DNA of 46,556 nucleotides from Acetobacteraceae bacterium (GCA_003164135.1 PLSD01000093.1:31652-78207); one strand, 5' to 3'. Positions 1 to 8,912 are shown, counted from the stretch's first letter. The notes: a model not told the origin generated them from the letters alone. Made by a program: numbers and translations.

Positions 1-1723
1 GGCCGATGCGGTTGGGGCCGCCGCCTAAAATGATGATTTTGTTGCGCGCGGTGGGGGCGGATTCGCAGATGGGGGTGCCGAAGGAGCCCTCATACGTGCC
101 GTACATGTAGGCGGCCTGGGAGGAGAATTCACCGCCGGAGGTGTCGATGCGCTTGTACACCGGGGTGACGCCGAGTTTGAGCCGGTTGGCGGTGACGGTG
201 GCTTCCTTCTGGCCGGAGAGTTCGGCCAGGCGCTTGTCGGCGAAGCCAAGGGCTTTGAGCTTACGCAGGCCCTGGGGGTCGCGCGGCAGGCCGTTTTTCT
301 TCACCTCGTTTTCGGCGTCGATGATGATCTGCATCTGGTTGAGGTACCAGGGGTCGTATTTGCAGGCAGCGTGGATTTCTTCAACTGTGAGGCCGGCGCG
401 CAGGGCTTGCGCCGCCATCAGCAGACGGTCGGGGCGCGGGGTTGAGAGGGCGGCGCGGTAGGCATCGGGCGTGCCGTCACCCGGAGCAGAAATTTCGTCG
501 AGGCCGGAGAGGCCGGTTTCCAGGCTGCGCAGGCCTTTTTGCAGGGCTTCCGCGAAATTGCGGCCGATGGCCATGGCCTCGCCGACGGATTTCATGGAGG
601 TGGAGAGAAGGGCCGGGGTGCCGGGAAATTTCTCGAAGGTGAAGCGGGGGATTTTGATGACGACGTAGTCGATGACGGGCTCGAAGCTGGCTGGCGTGCC
701 CTGGGTGATGTCGTTTTTCAGCTCGTCCAGCGTGTAGCCGACCGCGAGTTTGGCGGCGATTTTGGCGATGGGGAAGCCGGTGGCCTTGGAGGCCAGAGCG
801 GAGGAACGCGAGACGCGCGGATTCATTTCGATGACGACCATGCGCCCGTCTTCCGGGTTGATGCCGAACTGCACGTTGGAGCCGCCGGTGTCGACGCCGA
901 TGCGGCGCAGGCAGGCGATGGAGGCGTCGCGCATGATCTGGTATTCTTTGTCAGTCAGCGTCAACGCCGGGGCGACGGTGACGCTGTCGCCGGTGTGCAC
1001 GCCCATGGGGTCGATGTTCTCGATGGAGCAGACGATGATGCAGTTGTCGGCGCAATCGCGGACCACTTCCATCTCGTATTCTTTCCAGCCGAGGACGGAT
1101 TCTTCCACGAGGACTTCATTGGTGGGGGAGGCGTCGATGCCGCTGTCGCAGATTTCGTAGAATTCTTCGCGGTTGTAGGCGATGCCGCCGCCGGTGCCGC
1201 CGAGGGTGAAGGAGGGGCGGATGACGGCGGGGAGGCCGACGAATTCCAGGGCCGCGGCGGCTTCCTCGCGGTTGTGGGCGATGGCGGATTTGGGGCCGGC
1301 GATGCCGATTTCCGCCATGGCGTCACGGAATTTGAGGCGGTCCTCGGCGCGGTCGATGACGTCCGCCTTTGCGCCGATGAGTTCGACGCCGAGGCGCTCC
1401 AGCACGCCGGATTTGGCGAGGGTCATGGCGGTGTTGAGCGCGGTCTGGCCGCCCATGGTGGGGAGCAGCGCGTCCGGGCGTTCACGGATGATGATTTTTT
1501 CCACCATCTCGGGCGTGATCGGCTCGATGTAGGTGGCGTCCGCGAGGGACGGGTCGGTCATGATGGTCGCGGGGTTGGAATTGACCAGGATGACCCGGTA
1601 GCCTTCCTCACGCAGCGCCTTGCACGCCTGCGCGCCGGAATAGTCGAACTCGCAGGCCTGGCCGATGACAATCGGGCCGGCGCCGATGATCATGATGGAT
1701 TTTATGTCGGTGCGTTTGGGCAT
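1..1723 (-). CDS. carB: Carbamoyl-phosphate synthase large subunit (partial, 3' end outside window)
   Basis: Makes carbamoyl phosphate from bicarbonate, ATP and ammonia delivered by CarA, feeding arginine and pyrimidine synthesis. The reading frame is open from ATG 1721-1723 to the window edge, about 574 codons of a protein normally near 1,080. The N-terminus reads [20 protein letters not shown], the usual start of the first ATP-grasp half, followed by [13 protein letters not shown]. Near the window edge the motif [12 protein letters not shown] marks the start of the second, homologous half. An AGGA ribosome-binding site lies just before the ATG. It is the last gene of a minus-strand carA - orphan gene - carB run; in most relatives carA and carB are adjacent or separated by unrelated genes, so the inserted gene is notable. 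Identification is secure. Confidence 0.97.
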   Translation of the reverse strand, partial: MPKRTDIKSIMIIGAGPIVIGQACEFDYSGAQACKALREEGYRVILVNSNPATIMTDPSLADATYIEPITPEMVEKIIIRERPDALLPTMGGQTALNTAMTLAKSGVLERLGVELIGAKADVIDRAEDRLKFRDAMAEIGIAGPKSAIAHNREEAAAALEFVGLPAVIRPSFTLGGTGGGIAYNREEFYEICDSGIDASPTNEVLVEESVLGWKEYEMEVVRDCADNCIIVCSIENIDPMGVHTGDSVTVAPALTLTDKEYQIMRDASIACLRRIGVDTGGSNVQFGINPEDGRMVVIEMNPRVSRSSALASKATGFPIAKIAAKLAVGYTLDELKNDITQGTPASFEPVIDYVVIKIPRFTFEKFPGTPALLSTSMKSVGEAMAIGRNFAEALQKGLRSLETGLSGLDEISAPGDGTPDAYRAALSTPRPDRLLMAAQALRAGLTVEEIHAACKYDPWYLNQMQIIIDAENEVKKNGLPRDPQGLRKLKALGFADKRLAELSGQKEATVTANRLKLGVTPVYKRIDTSGGEFSSQAAYMYGTYEGSFGTPICESAPTARNKIIILGGGPNRIG

Positions 1724-1743
1724 TTTAGAATTCCTATTTAAGT

Positions 1744-1785
1744 TGCAGGGCTCTGCCCTGCACCCGCCGGGGCCTGATGCCCCGG
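1744..1785. repeat. Tandem pair of GC-rich hairpins (dispersed-repeat type)
   Basis: Two perfect inverted repeats stand side by side upstream of carB: TGCAGGGC/GCCCTGCA with a 3-nt loop (1744-1762) and CCGGGGC/GCCCCGG with a 5-nt loop (1767-1785), followed by a C-rich tract. This GCAGGGC-loop-GCCCTGC plus GGGGC-loop-GCCCC layout resembles intergenic repeats I recall as common in alphaproteobacterial genomes. It sits between the orphan gene and the carB ribosome-binding site, so it will be in the transcript and may act as an attenuator, processing site or simply a mobile repeat scar. There is no T-run, so it is not a canonical terminator. Confidence 0.6.
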
Positions 1786-1813
1786 TCCCCCGTTGGTTTG
1801 CTAGTTAGATTAA

Positions 1814-2527
1814 TCAAAGAGAGCACAAGAAATGGATCAAAGTATCTAAATGATTAAACGCCTTCACAGCCAATTCTCGAACAACACCGCTAATACTCTG
1901 TTCCATAAGCCATTTGAGCGTAGAATTGCTTTTGGTTGAGTCCCATAACGCGGAAATATGTATGCGTCGTTGGCCGATAAGCTCTTTAATGGCATCAATT
2001 TCTTTTGACAGTATTATTCGGTCGTCAGGATCGGCGGTCAAAGAGACATTCGTATCGCGGGGATGACGAATAGCTGCTGACAATTCGTCCAAGGCTTCTA
2101 TTGCCTGAGAGACTTCTGGCTGATTGTCTCCGATAGAAACAAAACGGTCTGATGCGGGAACATCTCCAGGCAAAGATGTAGTAATTGGCTCTGTAATCAT
2201 AAAATTGACGTAAGAATCAATTTCATCTGCATATTCTGGGTTGATCTCGTAATATGAATCGTCGTCGCTGTCGTAGTTGCGCACGGTCGTTAAAGAAAGA
2301 ATTCCTTTTTGGCACAATTTTTCAAATGTTGCTCTCAGAAAGATGGGGCGTATTCCAAACTCCTTTGCGCTGGTGTGGATGCTGCTAGCATCTACACGTG
2401 TCAGCTCGTGTTTGTCGGCAAATTCAACAAACTTAACAAGGAGGGTGCTCTCAATATTGCTAAGCTCTGGGAAATTATTCGGTGCCATCGTTTTAGTGTA
2501 CCGCGTTGTTAGGTAGTTTCGGTGCAT
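1814..2527 (-). CDS. Hypothetical accessory protein inserted between carA and carB
   Basis: A 237-residue protein I do not recognise. It is visibly AT-richer than every neighbour, with many A/T-ending codons, which suggests transfer. Residues about 20-95 look like a winged-helix fold (short helices, then two strands ending in YYEINPEY). The middle is acidic and low in hydrophobic residues. The C-terminal 70 residues (PDDRIILSKEIDAIKEL, then an amphipathic to hydrophobic helix pair ending LIHFLCSL) recall a C-terminal module of accessory proteins with a charged helix followed by a membrane-associating helix, but this is only an impression. An alternative start is ATG at 2488 (MAPNNF), giving 224 residues; neither start has a strong ribosome-binding site. 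It lies on the carAB strand, flanked by repeats on both sides, and is probably co-transcribed. Confidence 0.75.
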   Translation of the reverse strand: MHRNYLTTRYTKTMAPNNFPELSNIESTLLVKFVEFADKHELTRVDASSIHTSAKEFGIRPIFLRATFEKLCQKGILSLTTVRNYDSDDDSYYEINPEYADEIDSYVNFMITEPITTSLPGDVPASDRFVSIGDNQPEVSQAIEALDELSAAIRHPRDTNVSLTADPDDRIILSKEIDAIKELIGQRRIHISALWDSTKSNSTLKWLMEQSISGVVRELAVKAFNHLDTLIHFLCSL

Positions 2528-2551
2528 TCGAGCGCGAAGGTGGTTTCATTG

Positions 2552-2641
2552 CGTCATTGCGAGCGTAGCGAAGCAATCCATCTTCTTCTTTGTGGGAAGA
2601 AAGATGGATTGCCACGGCCGCTTTGCGGCCTCGCAATGACG
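2552..2641. repeat. REP/MITE-like palindromic repeat
   Basis: The element begins CGTCATTGCGAG and ends CTCGCAATGACG, a perfect 12-bp terminal inverted repeat, with an inner inverted pair GCAATCCATCTT / AAGATGGATTGC around a short central loop. The phrase ATTGCGAGCGTAGCGAAGCAATCC belongs to a widely seen bacterial intergenic palindrome (as known from several Proteobacteria). It sits between carA and the orphan gene on the minus strand, so it is likely transcribed as a long imperfect hairpin. It encodes no transposase; if mobile, it would depend on an element elsewhere. Confidence 0.8.
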
Positions 2642-2653
2642 GCGTGATAGGCA

Positions 2654-3982
2654 TTAGGCCAACATGTCCACAAAACGCTTAAACAAATACCCAGAATCAC
2701 TCGGCCCCGGAGACGCTTCCGGGTGGTATTGCACCGAGAACACCTTTTTGCTTTTGCAGGCAATGCCTTCGTTGGAGCCGTCGAACAGGGAGGTGTGGGT
2801 GACTTCCACGCCGGCGGGGAGGGATTTTTCGTCGACCGCGAAGCCGTGGTTCTGTGAGGTGATTTCCACCTTGCCGGTGACCAAATCCTTTACCGGCTGG
2901 TTGGCGCCGCGATGCCCGCGGTCCAGTTTGTAGGTTTTGCCACCCAGTGCCGTGGCGAGCAGTTGGTGCCCCAGGCAAATGCCGAAGATGGGCACGCCGG
3001 CGGACATGACGCCCTGGATGGCGGGGACGGCGTAGGTGGCGGTGGCGGCGGGGTCGCCGGGGCCGTTGGAGAGGAAGACGCCGTCCGGCTCGTGGCGCAG
3101 GATGTCCTCGGCGGTGGAGGAGGCGGGGACGACGATGACGCGGCAGCCGGCGGAGGCGAGCGAGCGCAGGATGTTGCGCTTGGCGCCGTAGTCGACCGCG
3201 ACGACGGTTTTGATGGGTTCGGGGGTGGCGAAACCGTGTTCCCAGCTCCAGGTGCCGCCGGTCCATTCGTAGGATTGCAGGCAGGAGACTTCTGCGGCGA
3301 GGTCCAGGCCGTTGAGGCCGCTCCAGGCGGCGGCGGTGGCGGCGAGGGCGGCGATGTCGAACTTGCCGTCAGCGGGGTAGGCGAGCACGGCGGAGGGGGC
3401 GCCGAGGTCGCGGATGCGCAAGGTGATGGCGCGCGTGTCAACGCCCGCGATGCCGGGGATGTTCATGCGTTTCAGCCAGGTGTCGAGATCGGACGTGGCG
3501 CGGTAGTTGGAGGGGGCGGTAGTGTCCTCCTTGACCACCAGGCCACGGGCGAAGACCTGGGCGGCTTCGCAGTCTTCCTCGTTGGCGCCGACGTTGCCGA
3601 TGTGGGGGAAGGTGAAGGTGATGATCTGCCCGGCGTAGGAGGGGTCTGTCAGGGTTTCCTGATAGCCGGTCATGCCGGTGTTGAAGCAGATCTCGGAGGG
3701 GGCGCTGATGCCGTGCGCGCCGAAGCCACGGCCCCAGAAGACGGTGCCGTCAGCCAGCACCAGGGCGGCGGTGGCGCCGGGCGGGGTGTCGCTTTCCACG
3801 GCGGTGCGGGGTAGGTCGTCCATGTTAAGGCCCGTGGCGGTGCAGATGGCCGGCCAATGGCGGGACGGGATGGCGCCGGAGGTGCGCCATTTACGGATGG
3901 CATCCGGCGAGACGCCTGTTAGAGTGGCGGCGGCATCCGCGCCGCCCAGAAGGTCGATGAGGTCTGCGATGGAAATTGACAT
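2654..3982 (-). CDS. carA: Carbamoyl-phosphate synthase small subunit with N-terminal HTH-like domain
   Basis: Glutamine amidotransferase subunit that hydrolyses glutamine and channels ammonia to CarB. The protein has 442 residues, about 60 more than the usual CarA. Residues about 68-200 are the CarA N-terminal domain (ALVLADGTVFWGRGFGA start). The class I amidotransferase domain follows, with the nucleophile Cys in GICLGHQ and the His-x-Glu pair in YHPEASPGP. Residues 1-55 (SIADLIDLLGGADAAATLTG, then SPDAIRKWRTSGAIPSRHWP) look like a small Cro/YdaS-type helix-turn-helix. An internal ATG at 3821-3823 (residue 54) would give a conventional CarA, but no ribosome-binding site precedes it and the frame is continuous with sensible codon use. 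I recall that an N-terminal domain of this kind has been noted on some CarA proteins; I could not check. Divergent from yqeY. Confidence 0.95.
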   Translation of the reverse strand: MSISIADLIDLLGGADAAATLTGVSPDAIRKWRTSGAIPSRHWPAICTATGLNMDDLPRTAVESDTPPGATAALVLADGTVFWGRGFGAHGISAPSEICFNTGMTGYQETLTDPSYAGQIITFTFPHIGNVGANEEDCEAAQVFARGLVVKEDTTAPSNYRATSDLDTWLKRMNIPGIAGVDTRAITLRIRDLGAPSAVLAYPADGKFDIAALAATAAAWSGLNGLDLAAEVSCLQSYEWTGGTWSWEHGFATPEPIKTVVAVDYGAKRNILRSLASAGCRVIVVPASSTAEDILRHEPDGVFLSNGPGDPAATATYAVPAIQGVMSAGVPIFGICLGHQLLATALGGKTYKLDRGHRGANQPVKDLVTGKVEITSQNHGFAVDEKSLPAGVEVTHTSLFDGSNEGIACKSKKVFSVQYHPEASPGPSDSGYLFKRFVDMLA

Positions 3983-4059
3983 GGAAATCTGCTACCGGAT
4001 TTTTTGTCCGGCTTCAATGTGTTTTGGATGGGCTGGAAATTATTTCCGAGGGGGCGAAG

Positions 4060-4515
4060 ATGAGTTTGCGTGAAGATATTACGGCCGCTGTGAAAAAGTC
4101 CATGCTGGCGCGCGATGCGGACCGGACCTCGGCGTTGCGGCTGATTCAGGCCAAGCTGAAGGATACCGATATTGCCGCGCGGCCAAAGGGCGTGACAGAG
4201 GTGCCGGATGACGAGATTTTTGCGATGATGCGCTCGATGATTAAGTCCCGCCGGGATTCGGTGGTGCTGTACCGCCAGGGTGGGCGCGAGGAGCTGGCCG
4301 CGAAGGAAGAGGCGGAGATTGCTGTTATTGAAGAATTTTTGCCGCAGACGCTGGGTGGCGAGGCTCTGATGGATGCGATTACCACCGCCATTGCCGAGAC
4401 CGGGGCGAGCAGTGCCAAGGATATGGGCAAGGTGATTGGCGCGCTGAAGGCAAAGCATGGCGCGGCGCTGGATATGGGCGTGGTTTCCGCCGCCGTTAAG
4501 GCTGCGTTGGCCTAA
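4060..4515 (+). CDS. GatB/YqeY domain protein
   Basis: A 151-residue protein of the YqeY family, a helical protein related to the tail of the GatB amidotransferase subunit; its cellular role is not settled, and a tRNA-linked role is often inferred. The sequence starts SLREDITAAVKKSMLARD and contains the family landmarks LRLIQAKLKDTDIAAR and EEAEIAVIEEFLPQ, and it ends in the helical AKHGAALDMGVVSAAVKAAL. The start at 4060 has a purine-rich site (CGAGGGGG) just upstream; the reading frame runs further back but that extension matches nothing in the family. Only 3 bases separate its stop from the dnaG start, so yqeY, dnaG and probably rpoD form the local version of the macromolecular-synthesis operon, with yqeY in the place rpsU has in enterobacteria. 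Confidence 0.92.
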   Translation: MSLREDITAAVKKSMLARDADRTSALRLIQAKLKDTDIAARPKGVTEVPDDEIFAMMRSMIKSRRDSVVLYRQGGREELAAKEEAEIAVIEEFLPQTLGGEALMDAITTAIAETGASSAKDMGKVIGALKAKHGAALDMGVVSAAVKAALA

Positions 4516-4518
4516 CGC

Positions 4519-6309
4519 ATGGCGCTGCCCGCCAATTTTCTCGATGAGCTGCGGGCGCGGGTGCCGATTGCCGGGGTGATTGGGCGTACCGTGAAACTCA
4601 CGCGCTCTGGGCGGGAGACCAAGGGGTGCTGCCCGTTCCATGGCGAGAAAACGCCGTCTTTCTATGTATATGACGACCATTTCCATTGTTTTGGCTGCGG
4701 CGAGCATGGGGATGTCATCACGTTTGTGATGAAATCCACGGGCGCTGGCTTCATGGAGGCGGTGGAGAGCCTGGCGCAGGAGGCTGGGCTGGAAGTGCCC
4801 AAGCCGAGCCCGCAGGCGGCGGCGGCCGAGCAGCGGCGGGCCAGTATTTCCGAGGTGCTGGAGGCGGCGGGAAAGGTTTTCCAGAAGTTTTTGTATGAGC
4901 CGCAGGGGAAGCCGGCGCTGGATTACCTGCGCGGGCGTGGCTTGAGCGATGAGACCATACGCAAATTCGGCCTGGGCTGGTCGGGCGAGGGGCGGGGCGT
5001 GCTGGCGGCGGCGTTGCGCGGGCAGGGGATAAAACCGGAGCAGCTGATTGAGGCCGGGTTGATGAAGCAGGGCGACCATGGCCCGGTGGATATGTTCTTC
5101 TCGCGGGTGATGTTCCCGATTACCGACCGGCGGGGCAGCCTGATCAGCTTTGGCGGGCGGATTATGGGCGATGGCCAGCCCAAGTACGTGAATGGGCCGG
5201 AGACGGCGGTGTTCTCCAAGCGGCGTTCGCTGTACGGGCTGAATTTGGCGCGGGACGCGGTGCGCAAGGGTGCGGCGCTGATTGTCGTTGAGGGCTATAT
5301 GGATGTGATCGCCCTGGCGCAGGGCGGGTTTGGCGGGGCGGTGGCGCCGCTGGGGACGGCGCTGACCGAGGAGCATCTGGCAGAGATCTGGCGGCTGAGC
5401 CCGGAGCCGGTGATATGTTTTGACGGCGATGCGGCGGGCCGGCGGGCGGCGTTGAAGACGGTGGATTTGGCGCTGACGGCACTGGCGCCGGATAGGTCAT
5501 TGAAATTCTTGAATTTACCGGAGAAGGATGACCCGGATAGTCTGATCAAGCGGGAGGGGCCGGCGGCGTTCAAGGCGCGGTTGGATAGTGCTAAGCCGAT
5601 TTCGGCTGCGCTGTACGACATGCTGGCCGAGGGCGGCGCGCGGACCACACCGGAGGCGCGGGCGGCGTTCCGGCAGCGGTTGATTGAGGTGGCGAACCGG
5701 ATTCCGGACAAGAATCTGGCCGCGGAGTATCGCTCCATGCTGCTGGAACGGTTTTTTGCCGAGCGCCGGGGGAATAAGCCGGGGGCGCCGAAGAAGCCGG
5801 TGCCGTTTGTGCGCGATACCACCCCGCCGGATGGTGCGGGGGCGCAGAGCAAGCGCGGGCGGTTGATGCTGGCGATGCTGTTGAGCCATCCGGCGCTGAT
5901 CCATGATGTGGAGGAGGCGTTTGCGCGGGTTGCCCTGCCGCCGGCCTACGCAAAGATAAGAGATGCGCTGCATAGTTTCGCTGCCGAGGCAAAAACCCTT
6001 GACACGGATAGCCTGTTCACCCACTTGAGCCACCTTGGGTTGGCCGAGGAGGCTAGGTTGATCGAGGCCCTTGCCGCCGAGGATTTCCGTCCTGAACCGG
6101 ATGCAAGCCTGGCCCAGGTCGCGGAAACCTGGTGGAGTTGGTATATACTGATGGATTTCAGCATCGAGATGTTGCGCGCCCAACGTGACGAGCAGGAGCA
6201 GTTCTGGAAGGTGCATCAGGATGATGCGGCGGCCTGGAGCCGGCTTATTAAATATAACGAGCTGCTGCGGCAGGCGATGACCGGTGAGTACGGTGCGGCC
6301 GATCCCTAA
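4519..6309 (+). CDS. dnaG: DNA primase
   Basis: Synthesises RNA primers at the replication fork with DnaB helicase. The 596-residue length is normal. The N-terminal CHC2 zinc-binding domain has Cys38-x2-His41-x15-Cys57-x2-Cys60. The RNA polymerase core includes the TOPRIM segment with Glu in LIVVEGYMDVIALAQ and the acidic pair in CFDGDAAGRRAA. The C-terminal 150 residues are the helical helicase-binding region, ending WSRLIKYNELLRQAMTGEYG. ATG 4519 directly follows the yqeY stop, which suggests translational coupling. The stop lies in a 15-bp tandem duplication reported separately. Confidence 0.98.
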   Translation: MALPANFLDELRARVPIAGVIGRTVKLTRSGRETKGCCPFHGEKTPSFYVYDDHFHCFGCGEHGDVITFVMKSTGAGFMEAVESLAQEAGLEVPKPSPQAAAAEQRRASISEVLEAAGKVFQKFLYEPQGKPALDYLRGRGLSDETIRKFGLGWSGEGRGVLAAALRGQGIKPEQLIEAGLMKQGDHGPVDMFFSRVMFPITDRRGSLISFGGRIMGDGQPKYVNGPETAVFSKRRSLYGLNLARDAVRKGAALIVVEGYMDVIALAQGGFGGAVAPLGTALTEEHLAEIWRLSPEPVICFDGDAAGRRAALKTVDLALTALAPDRSLKFLNLPEKDDPDSLIKREGPAAFKARLDSAKPISAALYDMLAEGGARTTPEARAAFRQRLIEVANRIPDKNLAAEYRSMLLERFFAERRGNKPGAPKKPVPFVRDTTPPDGAGAQSKRGRLMLAMLLSHPALIHDVEEAFARVALPPAYAKIRDALHSFAAEAKTLDTDSLFTHLSHLGLAEEARLIEALAAEDFRPEPDASLAQVAETWWSWYILMDFSIEMLRAQRDEQEQFWKVHQDDAAAWSRLIKYNELLRQAMTGEYGAADP

Positions 6310-6343
6310 CTTACCGATCCCTGACTTAAATGAGGCAAGCTCC

Positions 6344-6373
6344 TTGCCTACATATCGAATAGTAAAATAATAC
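6344..6373 (+). promoter_or_regulatory. Possible sigma-70-type promoter for rpoD
   Basis: TTGCCT (6344-6349) and TAATAC (6368-6373) are separated by 18 bp in the AT-rich gap between dnaG and rpoD. Transcription would start near 6380, leaving a short leader with a GGAG-type ribosome-binding site before ATG 6404. This would allow rpoD expression separate from dnaG, as is known in other bacteria. Match quality is moderate. Confidence 0.4.
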
Positions 6374-6403
6374 AGCCCCGTATTTCCGGAGTATCGCCTG
6401 ACC

Positions 6404-8320
6404 ATGGCACTTAAGCCCGCGACCACCACCGCCGCCGAGACCCCCGCCCCCGAAGCCGAAGCCGATGCCAATGTGCTCGATACACAATCGGCTTCCGTTA
6501 AGCGGCTGATCGCCAAGGGTAAGGAGCGCGGCTACATCACCTTTGATGAGCTGAATGCTGTCTTGCCGGCGGAGCAGAACTCCTCCGAGCAGATCGAGGA
6601 CATCATGGCGATGCTCTCGGAGATGGGCATCCAGGTGGTGGAGAGCGAGGAAGGCGAGGACGCCGAGACCGCGGCCGCGCCCAAGGAAGAGGCTGCCGAG
6701 GACGATGAGGCCCCGGCAGGCAACATTTCCGAGAGCTCGGTCAGCCGTACCGATGACCCGGTGCGTATGTATCTGCGCGAAATGGGCACGGTGGAGCTGC
6801 TCTCGCGCGAGGGCGAAATTGCGATCGCCAAGCGGATAGAGGCCGGGCGGGACATGATGATCCGCGGGCTGTGCGAAAGCCCGCTGACGTTCCGCGCCAT
6901 TATCGCCTGGCATGAGGCGCTGAATAACGGGCGGATGCTGCTGCGTGACGTTGTTGACCTGGAAGCGATGCAGGCCGGCAATGAGCCGGGGGTGGCGGAA
7001 GGCTTTGCCGCGGCCGAGGAACTGGACGACGACGAAGAGGGCGATGGCGGCGGGATGTCGCTGGCGGCGCTGGAAGAGAAGCTGAAGCCCGAAATCTTCA
7101 CGTATTTTGAGGATATCGAGAAGCTTTACGAGAAGCTGGCGAAAATCCAGCAGAAGCGGCTGGATAATCTGACGGCGGGTGGCGATGTGAATTCGCGCTC
7201 CGAAAAGGCCTATGAAAAGCTGCGCGACGAGCTGGTGGCCAAGGTTGAGCAGGTGCGGCTGCATAATAACCGCATCGAGGAGCTGGTGGCGCAGTTGAAA
7301 GTGCTGAATCAGCGGCTGAACGGGCTGGAGGGGCAGATTCTGCGTCTTGCCGAGGGCGCCAAGGTGACGCGCGAGGAGTTTTTGCAGCATTACCGGGGCC
7401 GCGAGATGGATCCGGGCTGGATGGCCTATGTTTCCGCGCTGCCGGGCAAGGGGTGGAAGGAATTTGTTAAAAAATTCCTCCCGCAGGTAACGGAGCTGCG
7501 CGCGCAGATTGGTAAGGTGGCGGCCGAGGGCGGGTTGCCGATTGAGGAATTCCGCCGGGTTTATACCACGGTCTCACGCGGGGAACGTGATTCTACGCGG
7601 GCGAAGAAGGAGATGATCGAGGCGAATTTGCGCCTGGTGATTTCCATTGCGAAGAAATACACCAACCGTGGTTTGCAGTTCCTGGATTTGATCCAGGAGG
7701 GCAATATCGGGTTGATGAAGGCGGTGGATAAGTTCGAGTACCGCCGTGGGTACAAGTTCTCGACCTATGCGACGTGGTGGATCCGGCAGGCGATTACGCG
7801 CTCCATTGCCGACCAGGCGCGGACCATCCGTATTCCGGTGCATATGATTGAGACCATTAATAAGCTGGTGCGGACCTCGCGGCAGATGCTGCATGAGATT
7901 GGCCGCGAGCCGACGCCGGAGGAACTGGCGGAGAAGCTTGGCATGCCGCTCGAAAAAGTGCGGAAGGTGCTGAAGATCGCGAAAGAGCCGATTTCGCTGG
8001 AGACGCCGATTGGCGACGAGGAAGATAGCCATCTGGGTGACTTCATCGAGGACAAGGGGGCGATTATTCCGCTGGATGCCGCCGTGCAGGCGAATTTGCG
8101 CGAGGCGGCGACGCGGGTGCTGTCGTCGTTGACGCCGCGCGAGGAGCGTGTGCTGCGCATGCGCTTTGGTATCGGCATGAACACCGACCATACGCTGGAG
8201 GAAGTGGGCCAGCAGTTTAACGTGACGCGCGAACGTATTCGCCAGATTGAGGCGAAGGCGTTGCGCAAGCTCAAGCACCCCTCGCGTAGCCGCAAGCTGC
8301 GTAGCTTCCTGGACGACTAA
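6404..8320 (+). CDS. rpoD: RNA polymerase primary sigma factor (sigma-70)
   Basis: Housekeeping sigma factor that directs RNA polymerase to promoters. It has 638 residues. Residues about 25-85 form region 1.1. Region 1.2 is [21 protein letters not shown] long acidic non-conserved region follows ([12 protein letters not shown] around residues 206-217). Region 2 contains [20 protein letters not shown], the -10 recognition stretch [20 protein letters not shown] and [13 protein letters not shown]; region 4 ends with the -35-binding helix [20 protein letters not shown]. It starts with a Pro/Ala/Glu-rich tail after ATG 6404. It lies 94 bp after dnaG, with a candidate promoter of its own. Confidence 0.98.
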   Translation: MALKPATTTAAETPAPEAEADANVLDTQSASVKRLIAKGKERGYITFDELNAVLPAEQNSSEQIEDIMAMLSEMGIQVVESEEGEDAETAAAPKEEAAEDDEAPAGNISESSVSRTDDPVRMYLREMGTVELLSREGEIAIAKRIEAGRDMMIRGLCESPLTFRAIIAWHEALNNGRMLLRDVVDLEAMQAGNEPGVAEGFAAAEELDDDEEGDGGGMSLAALEEKLKPEIFTYFEDIEKLYEKLAKIQQKRLDNLTAGGDVNSRSEKAYEKLRDELVAKVEQVRLHNNRIEELVAQLKVLNQRLNGLEGQILRLAEGAKVTREEFLQHYRGREMDPGWMAYVSALPGKGWKEFVKKFLPQVTELRAQIGKVAAEGGLPIEEFRRVYTTVSRGERDSTRAKKEMIEANLRLVISIAKKYTNRGLQFLDLIQEGNIGLMKAVDKFEYRRGYKFSTYATWWIRQAITRSIADQARTIRIPVHMIETINKLVRTSRQMLHEIGREPTPEELAEKLGMPLEKVRKVLKIAKEPISLETPIGDEEDSHLGDFIEDKGAIIPLDAAVQANLREAATRVLSSLTPREERVLRMRFGIGMNTDHTLEEVGQQFNVTRERIRQIEAKALRKLKHPSRSRKLRSFLDD

Positions 8321-8324
8321 GCCC

Positions 8325-8912
8325 GTGTTGGACTACGCCCGCCTCGCGCCTGGTGAGGCCTTCGACCGGGTGACGGTGGAGGTGGTGTTTCTGCGCATGG
8401 ACCAGGCGCCCCGCCGGCCGCTGGCGGTGCTGCCGCCGGGTGTGGTGTTGCGCAACGAGCGGCTGAGCGTGGCGGAATACCGGGCGCTGTATAATGAAAT
8501 CGGCGCGCCCTGGCTGTGGTGGCTGCGGCGGATGATGCCCGACGATAAGCTGGCGCGGCATTTGGCCAGCCCGGCGTTGGCGATTCATGTGCTGCGGGTG
8601 GACGGGCAGGTGGCTGGGTTTTTTGAGACCGACGCGGGGTACTGGCCGCAGGTGAATTTGAATTATTTTGGGCTGATGCCGGGGTTTATCGGCAAGGGGC
8701 TGGGCCGGGTGATGCTGGATGCCGCGGTGGACAGCGTATTCGCGGGTGGCTCGCCTTTGCGCGGCATGACAGTGAATACATGCTCGGCGGACCATCCGCG
8801 CGCGTTGCCGAATTATGTGGCGGCAGGGTTCAGGCAAGTGCGGCGGGTACAGGAGGAGTGGGATATTCCCCACCGCCTGGGGCTGCGGGTGCCGGAGCAT
8901 CTGCGCGGGTGA
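8325..8912 (+). CDS. GNAT-family N-acetyltransferase
   Basis: Predicted 195-residue acetyl-CoA-dependent acetyltransferase of unknown substrate. The central part HVLRVDGQVAGFFETD gives the two core strands, and NYFGLMPGFIGKGLGRVMLD contains the acetyl-CoA-binding loop of the Q/R-x-x-G-x-G type. The last third, PNYVAAGFRQVRRVQEEWD, is the usual final strand-helix pair. I chose GTG 8325, four bases after the rpoD stop; the open frame runs back into rpoD but the earlier part is Arg/Ser-rich shadow sequence. The stop overlaps the next gene's GTG start (GTGA at 8909-8912), so the two are translationally coupled. Confidence 0.85.
   Translation: MLDYARLAPGEAFDRVTVEVVFLRMDQAPRRPLAVLPPGVVLRNERLSVAEYRALYNEIGAPWLWWLRRMMPDDKLARHLASPALAIHVLRVDGQVAGFFETDAGYWPQVNLNYFGLMPGFIGKGLGRVMLDAAVDSVFAGGSPLRGMTVNTCSADHPRALPNYVAAGFRQVRRVQEEWDIPHRLGLRVPEHLRG

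Noticed and set aside
539..1741. 400-codon open frame antisense to carB
   Set aside because: Low-complexity Gly/Asp/Ala-rich translation typical of antisense frames in GC-rich genes; carB on the other strand is unmistakable.
2912..3814. 300-codon frame antisense to carA
   Set aside because: Gly-rich shadow of the conserved CarA frame.
3995..4011. CCGGA-loop-TCCGG hairpin between carA and yqeY
   Set aside because: Only 5 bp of stem; too weak to call as a regulatory element.
3976..4059. Longer yqeY start
   Set aside because: The extension matches no family member and overlaps the divergent control region; ATG 4060 has the better ribosome-binding site.
3919..5376. 485-codon minus frame over yqeY and dnaG
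   Set aside because: Arg/His/Pro/Gln-rich shadow; spans two well-identified genes.
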